Source: Parapedobacter sp037190485 (GTDB lineage: Bacteria; Bacteroidota; Bacteroidia; Sphingobacteriales; Sphingobacteriaceae). From it: a stretch of DNA of 64,000 nt. Within the stretch, counting starts at the first letter, position 1, and each line of letters opens with the position of its first letter. Positions 33,402 to 42,678 of the stretch are shown here, piece by piece. The DNA is taken from NCBI GenBank assembly GCA_037190485.1, contig JBBCJB010000025.1, positions 62,001 through 126,000 on the forward strand. The letters run 5' to 3'. The position numbers were made by a program, and so were the translations under genes. The notes under the pieces are model-generated. The model did no database searches, was not told where the DNA came from, and saw nothing but the letters and a program-made list of their open reading frames with translations.

Positions 33402-36400
33402 ATGAATTTAAATTCGTGTGTTAAAGGCCAGTGTTGGCCTTTAACCTATCGATGGCTAATTATGACGAAGTTAGCGCTGTTTTTAGTGTTCGGGATGGTC
33501 CTGCAGGCATCGGCAGGGGCATTTGGCCAGCAAGTGACCTTGAAGGCCAACCGGACACCATTGAATCAGGTGATGAAATCGGTGCAGGAACAGACCGGCT
33601 ACCTGTACCTGTTCAAGGGACGTGAGCTTGCCCATACCCGCGTTACCGCGGATGTGCGCCAAGCCGCGTTGGAAGCCGCATTGGAGCAGGTGCTTTCCCA
33701 GAATGGGTTTGAATGGTCGATCAATGGCAAAACGATCGTGATCCGCCCGCTTGAACAAACAAGTAAGCCGTCAGCGGCGTCTAATGCCGGGAGGCAACAA
33801 ACCGCGACAGGAACCGTGAGGGACGAGTACGGGAATCCCGTGGCCGGTGCCACCGTAACCGTGAAAGGGACGGGACGTGCCACGGCCACCGACGATAATG
33901 GCGCGTTCAGCATCGCCATAGACGGCAGCAACCAGCTGCTGGTGGTCAGCTTGCTTGGATTCACCGCCGCTGAAGTGGTGGCCAGCGGGGCTGCGCCGCT
34001 AAGCATCGTGCTCGAATCTTCGGTGAGCGACCTCGACGAAGTCATCGTGATCGGTTACGGCACCACGACGCGTAGGCGGTTGGTGGGCGCGGCCGACCAG
34101 ATCGATAGTAAACTGATCGAGAACCGGCCCGTAGGCAACGTGACCCAAGCCTTGCAGGGGGCTTCGCCAAGCCTCAACATCCAGCAACGGAGCATGAACC
34201 CGAACGATAATACGATGAACATCAACATCCGGGGGATTTCGACGATGAACAGCAATTCGCCCTTGATCGTAATCGATGGGTTGGTGTCCGAAAGCGGTAG
34301 CTTGAACAAGTTGAATCCGAACGACATCGAAAGCGTGTCGGTCTTGAAGGATGCGGGTACGGCCGCCATCTACGGTTCGCGTTCATCGAATGGCGTAATT
34401 TTGGTCACTACAAAAAAGGGCCGGAAAAACCAACGCCCCACCTTGACGCTCAGCGGACAGGTCGGTACGCAAGACCCAGAGGTGCTGTTCAGGCCTGTTG
34501 CGGGGTACCAGAATGCGACATTGAAAAACCTGGCGCTGACCAACGTGAATCAAAACCCGCAGTTTTCGCCCACGCAGATTCGGGATCTTTACGAAAATCG
34601 GGCGGAAGAGGTGTGGAATTACGACCAGATCCTGCAGAATGGGGCGCAGCAAACCTATAATGTCGACGTGGCAGGTGGGGGCGAGAATACCACCTACCGT
34701 TTCTCCGGCGGTTATTTCGATCAAGGAAGCAACTTTGTGGGCGATGGCTTTGGCGTTACGCGCTATAACATCCGTTCAAACGTCACGGCAGAGTATGATC
34801 GGTTCTTGTTTTCATCGATCCTGGGCTATACGCGCAATAACAACCGCGCCACCACGGCCGGTAACGCCATCATCAATTCTTCACGTATACCGCCGTACTA
34901 TTATTACCGCATGCAGGCCGAGAATGGGCGATACCTCGTCAATGATGCACTGACCGACCAGAACCCGCTGGCCGAACTGAACGAAGGCGGTTACCAGACC
35001 AACGACAACGACTACTTCAACATCAATCTGGGGCTTGACGTCAAGATCATCGACGGCCTGAAGATCCGCGGCGTATTCGGGGCCGACATCTATTCCGATC
35101 ACCGCTACATCCGCCGGCTGCAGGTACCGCTGTACGCGAGTGCGGAGGCCGATAGGCCGCTGGTATTCGTGAATTCGACCCGGAACACCGAAGATTTCAA
35201 CGAGAAGGCTTACCTGCTCAACTACCAGCTTTTGCTCGATTACGACAAGCAGTTCGGGAGCCATCACGTCACGGGCTTGTTTGGCGCGAGCAACGAATCC
35301 TTTACCAGCAGGCGCAACGAGATCAAGTTCCGCTTCACGGATCCGATCCTAGGTACGCCGATTGCCGACGACAGCGAATTCGACCCCAGTAGCTACAATT
35401 CGCCGGGTGGAACGACCGAATCGAGCATCAACTCGATGTTTGGCCGTGTTGGCTATTCCTTCGCCGATCGATACCGCGCAGAATTCAGTTTCCGCTACGA
35501 TGGCTCGTCCAAGTTCCCGTCGTACAACCGATGGGGCTTCTTCCCGTCGGCGTCGCTGGGCTGGAGCATGACCGAAGAGACGTTCCTGGCAGGCTACAAG
35601 GATCGGGTGGGCGATATCAAATTGCGCGGTTCGCTTGGGCTATTGGGCAACCAAGACATTCCCAATTACCAATACTTCACCGTCTATTCGCCATTTACCA
35701 ACGTTTATGGCTTCAACAACAGTGCAGTGTCCGGAGCCGGTTTCACCTATGGCTATGATCGGCTGCAGTGGGAAAGCACGCAGACATTGAATATCGGCGC
35801 AGACTTTTCTTTCCTGAATAATCGCCTTACGGCATCGTTGGATTATTTTGAGCAAAAAACCCGCGACATCCTGATTACACCCGAAACGCCCACGGTGTTC
35901 GGTACCGTGCTCAGTAAGATGAATGCGGGTGCGATGCGCAACCAAGGCTGGGAACTGGCGGTCAACTACCGGTTGACCACCGGGGCGTTCAACCACGGTT
36001 TCGGTGCGAACATCGGCGATTCATGGAACAAGGTCACGGAATTCATGGGGGATGAGCAGATTCCCATTGTCGATGGGATTGGTAAAATAACCCGGGCGGG
36101 ACTTCCGTTCAACGCATACTACGGGTACAAGACCAACGGCTATTTCCAGAGCATGGAAGAGATCGAAACGTCTGCGCTGCCCGTGGGCATCAGCGCCGCT
36201 GACCTGAAGCCCGGCGATGTGCGTTATGTAGATCGCAACAATGACGGCGTGATCGATTCCAAAGACCGCTTCGTGCTCGGAACCGCTTTTCCGCGATACA
36301 ACGTGGGCTTTACCTATGACCTCGCGGTCAAGGGATTCGATTTCAGTATGTTTTGGCAAGGGGTAGGCCAACGCGATATGATGGTGCGCGGCGAACTGAT

Positions 36401-36806
36401 CGAACCGTTCCACGAGAATTATTCATTCGTGATCTACCAGCATCAATTGGATTTCTGGACACCGACCAATACGGATGCGACATGGCCGAGACTCACGGCG
36501 GCCGGTGCATCGTCCACGCGGAACAACTACCAGATGGGGTCTGATCTTTACCGGTTCAGCGGCAGCTACCTGCGGCTGAAGAATATCCAAGTGGGCTACA
36601 GCATTCCGGCGGTCGTGACCCAGCGGTTCGGCGTACAGCGGTTGCGGGCTTTCGTGAACGCCCAAAACCTCATCACGTTGAGCAAGAATTCCTGGATAGA
36701 CCCGGAGTCTTCCGAATTTGATTCGAATATGTCCGGGGCGGCCAATAGTGCGCGGAATTACCCGACCATCCGGTATTTCGGGTTTGGGTTTGATGTTCAA
36801 TTCTAA
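33402..36806 (+). CDS. SusC-family TonB-dependent transporter with STN domain, module 2
   Basis: A 1134-residue outer-membrane transporter. Signal region LALFLVFGMVLQASAGAFGQ (24-43), STN domain (43-116), carboxypeptidase-regulatory-like domain (135-205), DEVIVIGYG (212-220), plug (MNINIRGISTMNSNSPLIVI), barrel, ending YFGFGFDVQF. With two GH76 genes and a SusE-like gene in the same operon, alpha-mannan oligosaccharides are the likely cargo (inference). Signalling to FecR would go through the STN domain. Confidence 0.95.
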   Translation: MNLNSCVKGQCWPLTYRWLIMTKLALFLVFGMVLQASAGAFGQQVTLKANRTPLNQVMKSVQEQTGYLYLFKGRELAHTRVTADVRQAALEAALEQVLSQNGFEWSINGKTIVIRPLEQTSKPSAASNAGRQQTATGTVRDEYGNPVAGATVTVKGTGRATATDDNGAFSIAIDGSNQLLVVSLLGFTAAEVVASGAAPLSIVLESSVSDLDEVIVIGYGTTTRRRLVGAADQIDSKLIENRPVGNVTQALQGASPSLNIQQRSMNPNDNTMNINIRGISTMNSNSPLIVIDGLVSESGSLNKLNPNDIESVSVLKDAGTAAIYGSRSSNGVILVTTKKGRKNQRPTLTLSGQVGTQDPEVLFRPVAGYQNATLKNLALTNVNQNPQFSPTQIRDLYENRAEEVWNYDQILQNGAQQTYNVDVAGGGENTTYRFSGGYFDQGSNFVGDGFGVTRYNIRSNVTAEYDRFLFSSILGYTRNNNRATTAGNAIINSSRIPPYYYYRMQAENGRYLVNDALTDQNPLAELNEGGYQTNDNDYFNINLGLDVKIIDGLKIRGVFGADIYSDHRYIRRLQVPLYASAEADRPLVFVNSTRNTEDFNEKAYLLNYQLLLDYDKQFGSHHVTGLFGASNESFTSRRNEIKFRFTDPILGTPIADDSEFDPSSYNSPGGTTESSINSMFGRVGYSFADRYRAEFSFRYDGSSKFPSYNRWGFFPSASLGWSMTEETFLAGYKDRVGDIKLRGSLGLLGNQDIPNYQYFTVYSPFTNVYGFNNSAVSGAGFTYGYDRLQWESTQTLNIGADFSFLNNRLTASLDYFEQKTRDILITPETPTVFGTVLSKMNAGAMRNQGWELAVNYRLTTGAFNHGFGANIGDSWNKVTEFMGDEQIPIVDGIGKITRAGLPFNAYYGYKTNGYFQSMEEIETSALPVGISAADLKPGDVRYVDRNNDGVIDSKDRFVLGTAFPRYNVGFTYDLAVKGFDFSMFWQGVGQRDMMVRGELIEPFHENYSFVIYQHQLDFWTPTNTDATWPRLTAAGASSTRNNYQMGSDLYRFSGSYLRLKNIQVGYSIPAVVTQRFGVQRLRAFVNAQNLITLSKNSWIDPESSEFDSNMSGAANSARNYPTIRYFGFGFDVQF

Positions 36807-36817
36807 AGGGAAAGGTG

Positions 36818-38455
36818 ATGACAAAAAAGCTAATAAGGAAGTGTACAAGCGTGGCCGCAGCCATGTTCGTATTGGCGGGGTGCAATACGTTGGATCCCGT
36901 TCCAACAAACAATTTCACGGATGCCACGTTCTGGCAATCGCAAACGAATGCCGAGCTGGTGGTGAACATGGCCTATAACCAGCTTCACTCCGCAGGCAAA
37001 CTATGGAACGATGAGGCCTTGAGCGATAACATCTTCGAGGGGCGGTCTAACACGGCCCAACGCTCGATTCGGAACGGGCTGGCCGACCCAACATTGGGGA
37101 TATTCGCCGATGAATGGCGAACGGCCTATGAGGGCATCAAGACCTGCCATGTTTTCCTGGATTTCGTAGACCTCGTTCCGGATATGGATGAAGCGCTCAA
37201 GGTGCGCAGGAAGGCCGAGATCCGGTTCATCCGGGCGTTCCTGTTCTTCCGCTTGGTGAATTTCTTCGGCGACGTACCGTTCTTCACCACGGATATCACG
37301 TTGGAACAGGCCAATTCGATAAACCGTACACCCAAAGCGGAGATCATGGCCTTCATCCACCGCGAACTCGACGAAATCATGGGTAGCTTGCCGTCGCGCA
37401 ACGGATTGCCGGCCGCAGACAATGGCCGGATCACGAAAGGGGCCGCTAGCGCCTTCCAGGCGCGTGCGTACCTCTATGAAAGCAATTGGGAGAAGGTGGT
37501 TGAATATACCGACAAGCTCATCAATCAACAGGGCGAGTTCGGCAACTACGGATTGTTCAACAACTATACGGGCCTGTTTACGGCGGCCAACGAATACAAC
37601 CAAGAGGTGATACTCGACTACGGGCATGTGCCGTCGCTGAAGATGTGGGACAAATTGTATGACGCGGCCCCGCTATCCGCCGGGGCACGGCTCAACGCGT
37701 ATGCACCATTGCAGGAATTGGTCGATAGCTACCTTACCTTGGCGGGCAAGACCATTGGAGATGATGCGTCATACGACGAAGACAATCCCTACGTAAACCG
37801 CGATCCGCGCCTGGCGGCCACCGTGGTGTTCCATGGCGCCACATGGCAACATTTCAACGGCACGACCGCTACCGTGTACATCAGGCCAGGAACGGGCAAC
37901 AATTCTACCGAACGGATGGATAACTACAGTGGGCCCGGCGCGAATGCCAGCGCCACGGGTTATTACGTGAAGAAATACTACGACCAGACCGCGACGATAA
38001 CCTTCCAATCGGGATTGAACATGATCCTGTTCCGGTATGCCGACGTGTTGCTGATGCACGCCGAGGCAAAAATGGAGCTGGGTCAATTGGATGAGACGGT
38101 ATGGAACGCCACGATACGTGCCATCCGCGCGCGGGCAGGTTTCGAAGTGGCCGAGGCATTGGACTTCCCCGCGTCTGCGAGTGTGTCGGCGCTACGGACG
38201 CTCATACGAAACGAGCGCCGCAGCGAGTTGGCGCTGGAGGGCTTGCGCTATTACGATATCGTGCGCTGGAAAGCCGGTAGCGAGTACCTGAACGGGTATG
38301 TGCACGGCGCTAAATTCGCCAATAACGGTGCCGCCTACATCCGGCTGGACGAACGCCGATTCGACGAGAACAGGGATTACCTGTGGTCGCTGCCCAGGGC
38401 ACAGATGGACCTGAATCCTAACTTGCTGCCCAATAACCCTGGATTTGCTAATTGA
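36818..38455 (+). CDS. SusD/RagB-family lipoprotein, module 2
   Basis: A 545-residue glycan-binding lipoprotein paired with SusC 2. The signal ends SVAAAMFVLAGCN (lipobox, Cys near residue 21). Family landmarks are RKAEIRFIRAFLFFRLVNFF, ITKGAASAFQARAYLYESNW, ADVLLMHAEAKMELG, RNERRSELALEGLRYYDIVR and YLWSLPRAQMDLNPNL. ATG at 36818 is preferred over the GTG one codon upstream. It starts 11 nt after susC. Confidence 0.95.
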   Translation: MTKKLIRKCTSVAAAMFVLAGCNTLDPVPTNNFTDATFWQSQTNAELVVNMAYNQLHSAGKLWNDEALSDNIFEGRSNTAQRSIRNGLADPTLGIFADEWRTAYEGIKTCHVFLDFVDLVPDMDEALKVRRKAEIRFIRAFLFFRLVNFFGDVPFFTTDITLEQANSINRTPKAEIMAFIHRELDEIMGSLPSRNGLPAADNGRITKGAASAFQARAYLYESNWEKVVEYTDKLINQQGEFGNYGLFNNYTGLFTAANEYNQEVILDYGHVPSLKMWDKLYDAAPLSAGARLNAYAPLQELVDSYLTLAGKTIGDDASYDEDNPYVNRDPRLAATVVFHGATWQHFNGTTATVYIRPGTGNNSTERMDNYSGPGANASATGYYVKKYYDQTATITFQSGLNMILFRYADVLLMHAEAKMELGQLDETVWNATIRAIRARAGFEVAEALDFPASASVSALRTLIRNERRSELALEGLRYYDIVRWKAGSEYLNGYVHGAKFANNGAAYIRLDERRFDENRDYLWSLPRAQMDLNPNLLPNNPGFAN

Positions 38456-38481
38456 TGGTTAAACCGAACAGAAAGATAACA

Positions 38482-39633
38482 ATGAAAACTGCTAATAAGC
38501 TATATATCGGATTGGTATGCGTGCTGGCCCTTATGGCGGGCGCGTGCAAAACGGACAATTTGGCGTATACCGATGTCAAGGTATCCCCGGTGAAATCCTT
38601 GTATGAACCCGCGGACGAGCGCTCGGTGAAATTATTGAACTCGGCTTCCGCGTCGCTCTATTTCGAATGGGAGCCCGTAAAAGTGGAAGACGGCGGTGCC
38701 GCCATCTATGAGGTGTTGTTTGACGTGGCCAACGGTGATTTCTCAGCGCCGGTTTACCGGGTGGTGTCTGACAACAATGGCTACATGAGCGGGGCGAGCA
38801 TCACCCATCGGGTGCTGAACCGCGTGGGCACCATGGCTGGGATCGAGCCCGGGCAGACGGGGTCGCTCCGTTGGACAGTCGTGGCATCAAGGGGGATCAA
38901 CGAGATTCGGAGTGAGACCAGCCGGGTGCTGAACATCACCTTGCTGCAAGGTTTCGTCGACGTTCCCGACGAAGTGTTCATCGTGGGTGAGGGATCCGAG
39001 GCCGGGGCGAACCTCGCCGATGCGCTTCCGTTCAAACGGACAGCTGCGGGCGAATACGAGATCTTTACGCGTTTGGAACAAGGCAAGACCTATCGCTTCG
39101 TCGATCGGCTGAGCGGTACGCCGCGTGTATTCGTCACGTCAAACGGCACGTCGCTCTCCGAATCGATGGAAGACGGAAGCATCACCGCAGACAAAACCGG
39201 TGTATTCCGCATCAACCTCGACTTCAATATGGCTACCCTTTCGTCTGCCGAGATCACGAAGATGGGCGTTTTCTTCTCGCCAAGCAATGCGGTGATCCTC
39301 GACATGCCCTATGCGGGCAAAGGCACATGGGCCGGTACGGGCGTGATCAATTTCAAGCAGGAAAGCTGGGGCAAAGACGAGCGTTACAAGTTCCAGATGG
39401 AAACCATCAGCAACAATCAACCGGCGACGGTACAATTGGGCACGCAGAACGGTACGGACAGCCGACCGAACAGCAACTCGCCCGCATCTTACTATTTCGT
39501 GCGTATCCTGCCGAACCTTTCGCAGTGGGACGACAAGTGGAAGTTCGCAGACGCCGTAGACGGCAAATCGACCACGGTGACGATGGTATTGCAAGGCGAC
39601 AAGGACTATACGCACACCGTGCACGTAAATTGA
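38482..39633 (+). CDS. SusE-like outer-membrane lipoprotein
   Basis: A 383-residue lipoprotein (IGLVCVLALMAGACK, Cys about residue 22). An N-terminal Ig-like SusE domain (SASASLYFEWEPVKVEDGGA, AIYEVLFDVAN, GSLRWTVVASRG) is followed by SusE/F-type beta domains in the C-terminal half (VFIVGEGSEAGANLADALPF, GEYEIFTRLEQGKTYRFVDR). Such proteins bind glycans at the cell surface next to SusD. ATG at 38482 gives the best signal peptide and follows an A/G-rich stretch; an in-frame ATG at 38455 overlaps the susD stop. Confidence 0.85.
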   Translation: MKTANKLYIGLVCVLALMAGACKTDNLAYTDVKVSPVKSLYEPADERSVKLLNSASASLYFEWEPVKVEDGGAAIYEVLFDVANGDFSAPVYRVVSDNNGYMSGASITHRVLNRVGTMAGIEPGQTGSLRWTVVASRGINEIRSETSRVLNITLLQGFVDVPDEVFIVGEGSEAGANLADALPFKRTAAGEYEIFTRLEQGKTYRFVDRLSGTPRVFVTSNGTSLSESMEDGSITADKTGVFRINLDFNMATLSSAEITKMGVFFSPSNAVILDMPYAGKGTWAGTGVINFKQESWGKDERYKFQMETISNNQPATVQLGTQNGTDSRPNSNSPASYYFVRILPNLSQWDDKWKFADAVDGKSTTVTMVLQGDKDYTHTVHVN

Positions 39634-39638
39634 GTGGG

Positions 39639-40775
39639 ATGATGAGGGAAACGATATGCCTGGCAACAGCGGTGATGCTGCTGCAGGCTTGTGGAAAAAT
39701 AGACGATGTGTATGTCTATAACGATGAGGAGGCGGCCGCGATCGATTGGAATGACGCGGCCACGCAAAGCACCGACGCGCTGATTGCCCAATTCTGGAAT
39801 GCCGAAGGTTACTTCAATTACGGCAGCAACCAGTCCGATCCGGGCTTCCAGTATTGGCCCAATGCACACGCCATGGATGTGGTCATCGATGCGTATCAGC
39901 GTACGGGCGATGCCAAATACAAAGCGTATTTCGAAACCTGGTACAACGGGGTGCGCGTCAAGAACGGCAACACGTATTACAACCATTTCTATGATGACAT
40001 GCAATGGAATGGATTGACGATCCTGCGGCTGTACCAAGAAACCGATGAGGCGAAGTACTTGAATACCGCCAAGGAGCTTTGGACGGATATCGCAAACGGA
40101 TGGAACGATGAGTTTGCGGGCGGCGGCATCGCGTGGACCAAAGGCCAGCCGTATAGCAAAAACGCCTGTTCGAACGGTCCGGCAAGCCTGTTGGCCTTGA
40201 GGCTATATGCCGAAACAAACGACGAATCGTACCTCGATTGGGCGCTCCGCATCTACGATTGGCAGAAAAACACACTGTACGAACACGCCACGGGAGCCGT
40301 ATACGACAACATCAACGGCCAGACGCAGGTGATCAACCGGGTAGCACTCACCTATAACCAGGGCCTTTTCATGGCCACCGCGGTTGACTTGTTCCGGATC
40401 ACGGGCGAGCGGGTGTACCTCAACGACGCGCAGAAAATCGCCAATTACACCATCACGAAATGCATCGACGCCAGCAACAACATCCTTCGTAACGAAGGTA
40501 CTGGCGACAATGCGTTGTTCAAGGGGATATTCATGCGTTATTTCGAAGACTTGTTGCACGTGCCCGAATTGAACCCGGCCTATCGGCAGAAGTTCGTCTC
40601 GTTCTTCCACCACAACGCGGTGGTGCTTTGGCAGCAGGGAACCTATCCCGAAACGCTATTGTTCGGACCGGTATGGAACGAACGGCCTATCGGAAGTACG
40701 CAATTGACGGCGCAGGCAAGTGCCTGCATGACTTTAACGGCGAAGGCTAAATATGAAACAGCAAACCAAAATTAG
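39639..40775 (+). CDS. GH76-family lipoprotein, probable endo-alpha-1,6-mannanase
   Basis: A 378-residue lipoprotein (CLATAVMLLQACG, Cys18). It has the (alpha/alpha)6-type GH76 pattern, including the paired catalytic aspartates Asp119-Asp120 in HFYDDMQWNGL, and GGIAWTKGQPYSKNACSNGP, ALTYNQGLFMATAV. GH76 enzymes cut the alpha-1,6-mannan backbone of fungal mannoproteins. Lipidation suggests a surface or periplasmic-face location. It starts 5 nt after the susE-like stop, and its end overlaps the next GH76 gene by 23 nt. Confidence 0.88.
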   Translation: MMRETICLATAVMLLQACGKIDDVYVYNDEEAAAIDWNDAATQSTDALIAQFWNAEGYFNYGSNQSDPGFQYWPNAHAMDVVIDAYQRTGDAKYKAYFETWYNGVRVKNGNTYYNHFYDDMQWNGLTILRLYQETDEAKYLNTAKELWTDIANGWNDEFAGGGIAWTKGQPYSKNACSNGPASLLALRLYAETNDESYLDWALRIYDWQKNTLYEHATGAVYDNINGQTQVINRVALTYNQGLFMATAVDLFRITGERVYLNDAQKIANYTITKCIDASNNILRNEGTGDNALFKGIFMRYFEDLLHVPELNPAYRQKFVSFFHHNAVVLWQQGTYPETLLFGPVWNERPIGSTQLTAQASACMTLTAKAKYETANQN

Positions 40776-41958
40776 CAGGACGAAGCGCCTGTTGAAGGTG
40801 ACGGGGGCATTGATCGGAACGGCGGCAGTGGCAGCACTGCCCGCCTTCCGTCCCCTCCCCGGCACGGATCGAGCCCAACAAACCTTGGATGCGATCTATG
40901 CGTCTTATTCGGCAAGCGGTTCGCCGCTGCTGCGGGAAAACTATCCGTACGATACCACGTATCGGGCAGGGTACCTGGCGGAAGGGAACGAATCGGCGCC
41001 CAACCCCTACGCGTACCTGTGGCCGTTTTCCGGCACGTTGTCCGCGGCGAATGCCTTGTTGGAAATCACCGATGATCGGCGTTACCTCGAGTTGGTCGAC
41101 CAGCGCATCCTACCCGGCCTGGAGGAATATTACGATGACAGCAGGCTGCCGGCAGCCTACGCCTCGTATGTTCGCTCCGCCGGATTGTCCGATCGGTTTT
41201 ACGACGATAACGTCTGGTTGGGCATCGATTTCGCCGAGCTGTACCTGCATGCCGGCAAGGAGCCGTACCTGGACAAGGCAAAAGAGATCTGGGCGTTCGT
41301 CTTGAGCGGGCAGGATAGTTTGCTAGGCGGTGGCATCTATTGGTGCGAACAGAAAAAGACGTCCAAGAACACCTGTTCGAATGCCCCCGGCGCGGTATTC
41401 GCCTTGCGCATGTACGCCGCCACGAACGACAGGGCCTACCTTGAGCAGGGAGAGGCGTGGTATGCGTGGACAAAGCACCATCTGCAGGATCCCGTCGATG
41501 GTCTATATTGGGATAACATCAAGCTCGACGGGCGGGTGGATAAGCGCAAATTCCCGTATAACAGCGGACAGATGTTGCACAGCGCGGTGTTGCTATACCA
41601 GGCTACCCAAAACGAGCGGTACCTGCACGACGCCCAGCGCATTGCCGAGAGCGGTTTCAAGCATTTCTTCGCCGACTTCGAAGGGCCCGGAGGCACCTTC
41701 AAACTATTGAAAAGAAGCGACAACTGGTTCAATGCCGTCATGCTGCGCGGGTATGTCGAACTCTATAAGTTGGATGGCAACGCCACGTATCTCCAAGCCT
41801 TCCGAAAAAGCCTGGATCATGCTTGGCACCACGGGCGTGATGCCAACGGATTGTTTGCGAAAGATTGGACGAATCCGCCACCGGCAGATTCGCGTAAATG
41901 GCTCCTCGATCAAGCGGCTATGGTAGAAATGTATGCGCGGATAGCGTCGCTGAAGTAG
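40753..41958 (+). CDS. second GH76-family protein, exported
   Basis: A 401-residue GH76 relative. The N-terminus (KVTGALIGTAAVAALPAF) looks like a signal peptide without a lipobox, so the enzyme is probably periplasmic, complementing the lipidated GH76 upstream. Catalytic Asp151-Asp152 are in RFYDDNVWLGIDF; GGGIYWCEQKKTSKNTCSNA and KFPYNSGQMLHSAVLL match family positions. It could process mannan oligosaccharides after import. Overlap by 23 nt indicates coupled expression. Confidence 0.88.
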   Translation: MKQQTKISRTKRLLKVTGALIGTAAVAALPAFRPLPGTDRAQQTLDAIYASYSASGSPLLRENYPYDTTYRAGYLAEGNESAPNPYAYLWPFSGTLSAANALLEITDDRRYLELVDQRILPGLEEYYDDSRLPAAYASYVRSAGLSDRFYDDNVWLGIDFAELYLHAGKEPYLDKAKEIWAFVLSGQDSLLGGGIYWCEQKKTSKNTCSNAPGAVFALRMYAATNDRAYLEQGEAWYAWTKHHLQDPVDGLYWDNIKLDGRVDKRKFPYNSGQMLHSAVLLYQATQNERYLHDAQRIAESGFKHFFADFEGPGGTFKLLKRSDNWFNAVMLRGYVELYKLDGNATYLQAFRKSLDHAWHHGRDANGLFAKDWTNPPPADSRKWLLDQAAMVEMYARIASLK

Positions 41959-42000
41959 CGGATATTTTCCGCCTGGGTTAGCATCAACCAACAATATCGT

Positions 42001-42008
42001 TACCTTTG
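42001..42008 (+). promoter_or_regulatory. -7 box of ECF sigma gene 3
   Basis: TACCTTTG, a perfect TAnnTTTG, 14 nt before ATG 42023. The -33 region is unclear. An upstream GTG (42011) would lie about where transcription should start, so ATG is preferred. Confidence 0.5.
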
Positions 42009-42022
42009 TTGTGTTTGATGCC

Positions 42023-42607
42023 ATGGGTGCCATTGATTTCATCGATGATTCGGATTTGCTGCTACGGCTACGACGTGGGAGCCAGTCTGCTTTTGATGTC
42101 CTGTTCAGGCGGTTCCACCCTGCGCTGTGCTTCTTCGCCAAACGGTTGGCGTTAAGCCTCCCACCGGGAGAGGCAGAAGAGATCGTTCTGGATGCGTTCC
42201 TCAAATTGTGGCAGCGGAGGGAGCATTTTTCAGATTTGCAGGCGGTGAAGGCTTTCCTTTACATCACCACGAGGAACACGTGCCTGAACCAGCTGGACAA
42301 GGCGCAAGTGCGCCAGCGCAAGCATACCCAGTACCTGCGCACTGTCGATGACATCGAGGATGCCGTCGTCGAAGAAATCATCTATACCGAAGTGCTGCGT
42401 GAAGTGTCACAAGCCATCGAGACATTACCCGAGCAATGCCAACGCATCATGAAGATGGCGTATGAAGAGGGGCTAACGGCAAAGGAAATCGCTGCCTCGC
42501 TGAATATCACCATCAGCACCGTGAACAACCAGAAATCCCGGGGCGTTTCGTTGCTCAAAAAGAGGCTCTCGGGCACCGGACTCGGCTTCTTGCTTTTTTT
42601 CCTATAA
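42023..42607 (+). CDS. ECF RNA polymerase sigma factor, module 3
   Basis: A 194-residue ECF sigma factor. Region 2: FDVLFRRFHPALCFFAKRLA, EAEEIVLDAFLKLWQRREHF. Region 4: LPEQCQRIMKMAYEEGLTAK, EIAASLNITISTVNNQKSRG. A short hydrophobic tail (GLGFLLFFL) ends the protein. FecR follows after 71 nt. It is presumed to control the GH130 module. Confidence 0.93.
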   Translation: MGAIDFIDDSDLLLRLRRGSQSAFDVLFRRFHPALCFFAKRLALSLPPGEAEEIVLDAFLKLWQRREHFSDLQAVKAFLYITTRNTCLNQLDKAQVRQRKHTQYLRTVDDIEDAVVEEIIYTEVLREVSQAIETLPEQCQRIMKMAYEEGLTAKEIAASLNITISTVNNQKSRGVSLLKKRLSGTGLGFLLFFL

Positions 42608-42632
42608 AAATTTCGCGGGTCTTTAGAGAAAT

Positions 42633-42675
42633 CTGGTTTTTTCCTGTTTCTATACTAACGAAACAGGAAAACCAG
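42633..42675 (+). promoter_or_regulatory. long hairpin directly before fecR 3 start
   Basis: CTGGTTTT (42633-42640) pairs with AAAACCAG (42668-42675), and CCTGTTTC (42643-42650) with GAAACAGG (42660-42667), with a TT bulge and a 9-nt loop: 16 pairs in all. The structure ends 3 nt before the ATG at 42679 and would cover the ribosome-binding region. Confidence 0.6.
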
Positions 42676-42678
42676 GAT

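Noticed and set aside
39327..39638. Longer N-terminus for the first GH76 protein
   Set aside because: Overlaps the SusE-like gene in another frame, is Arg/Gln-rich and hides the lipobox that follows ATG 39639.
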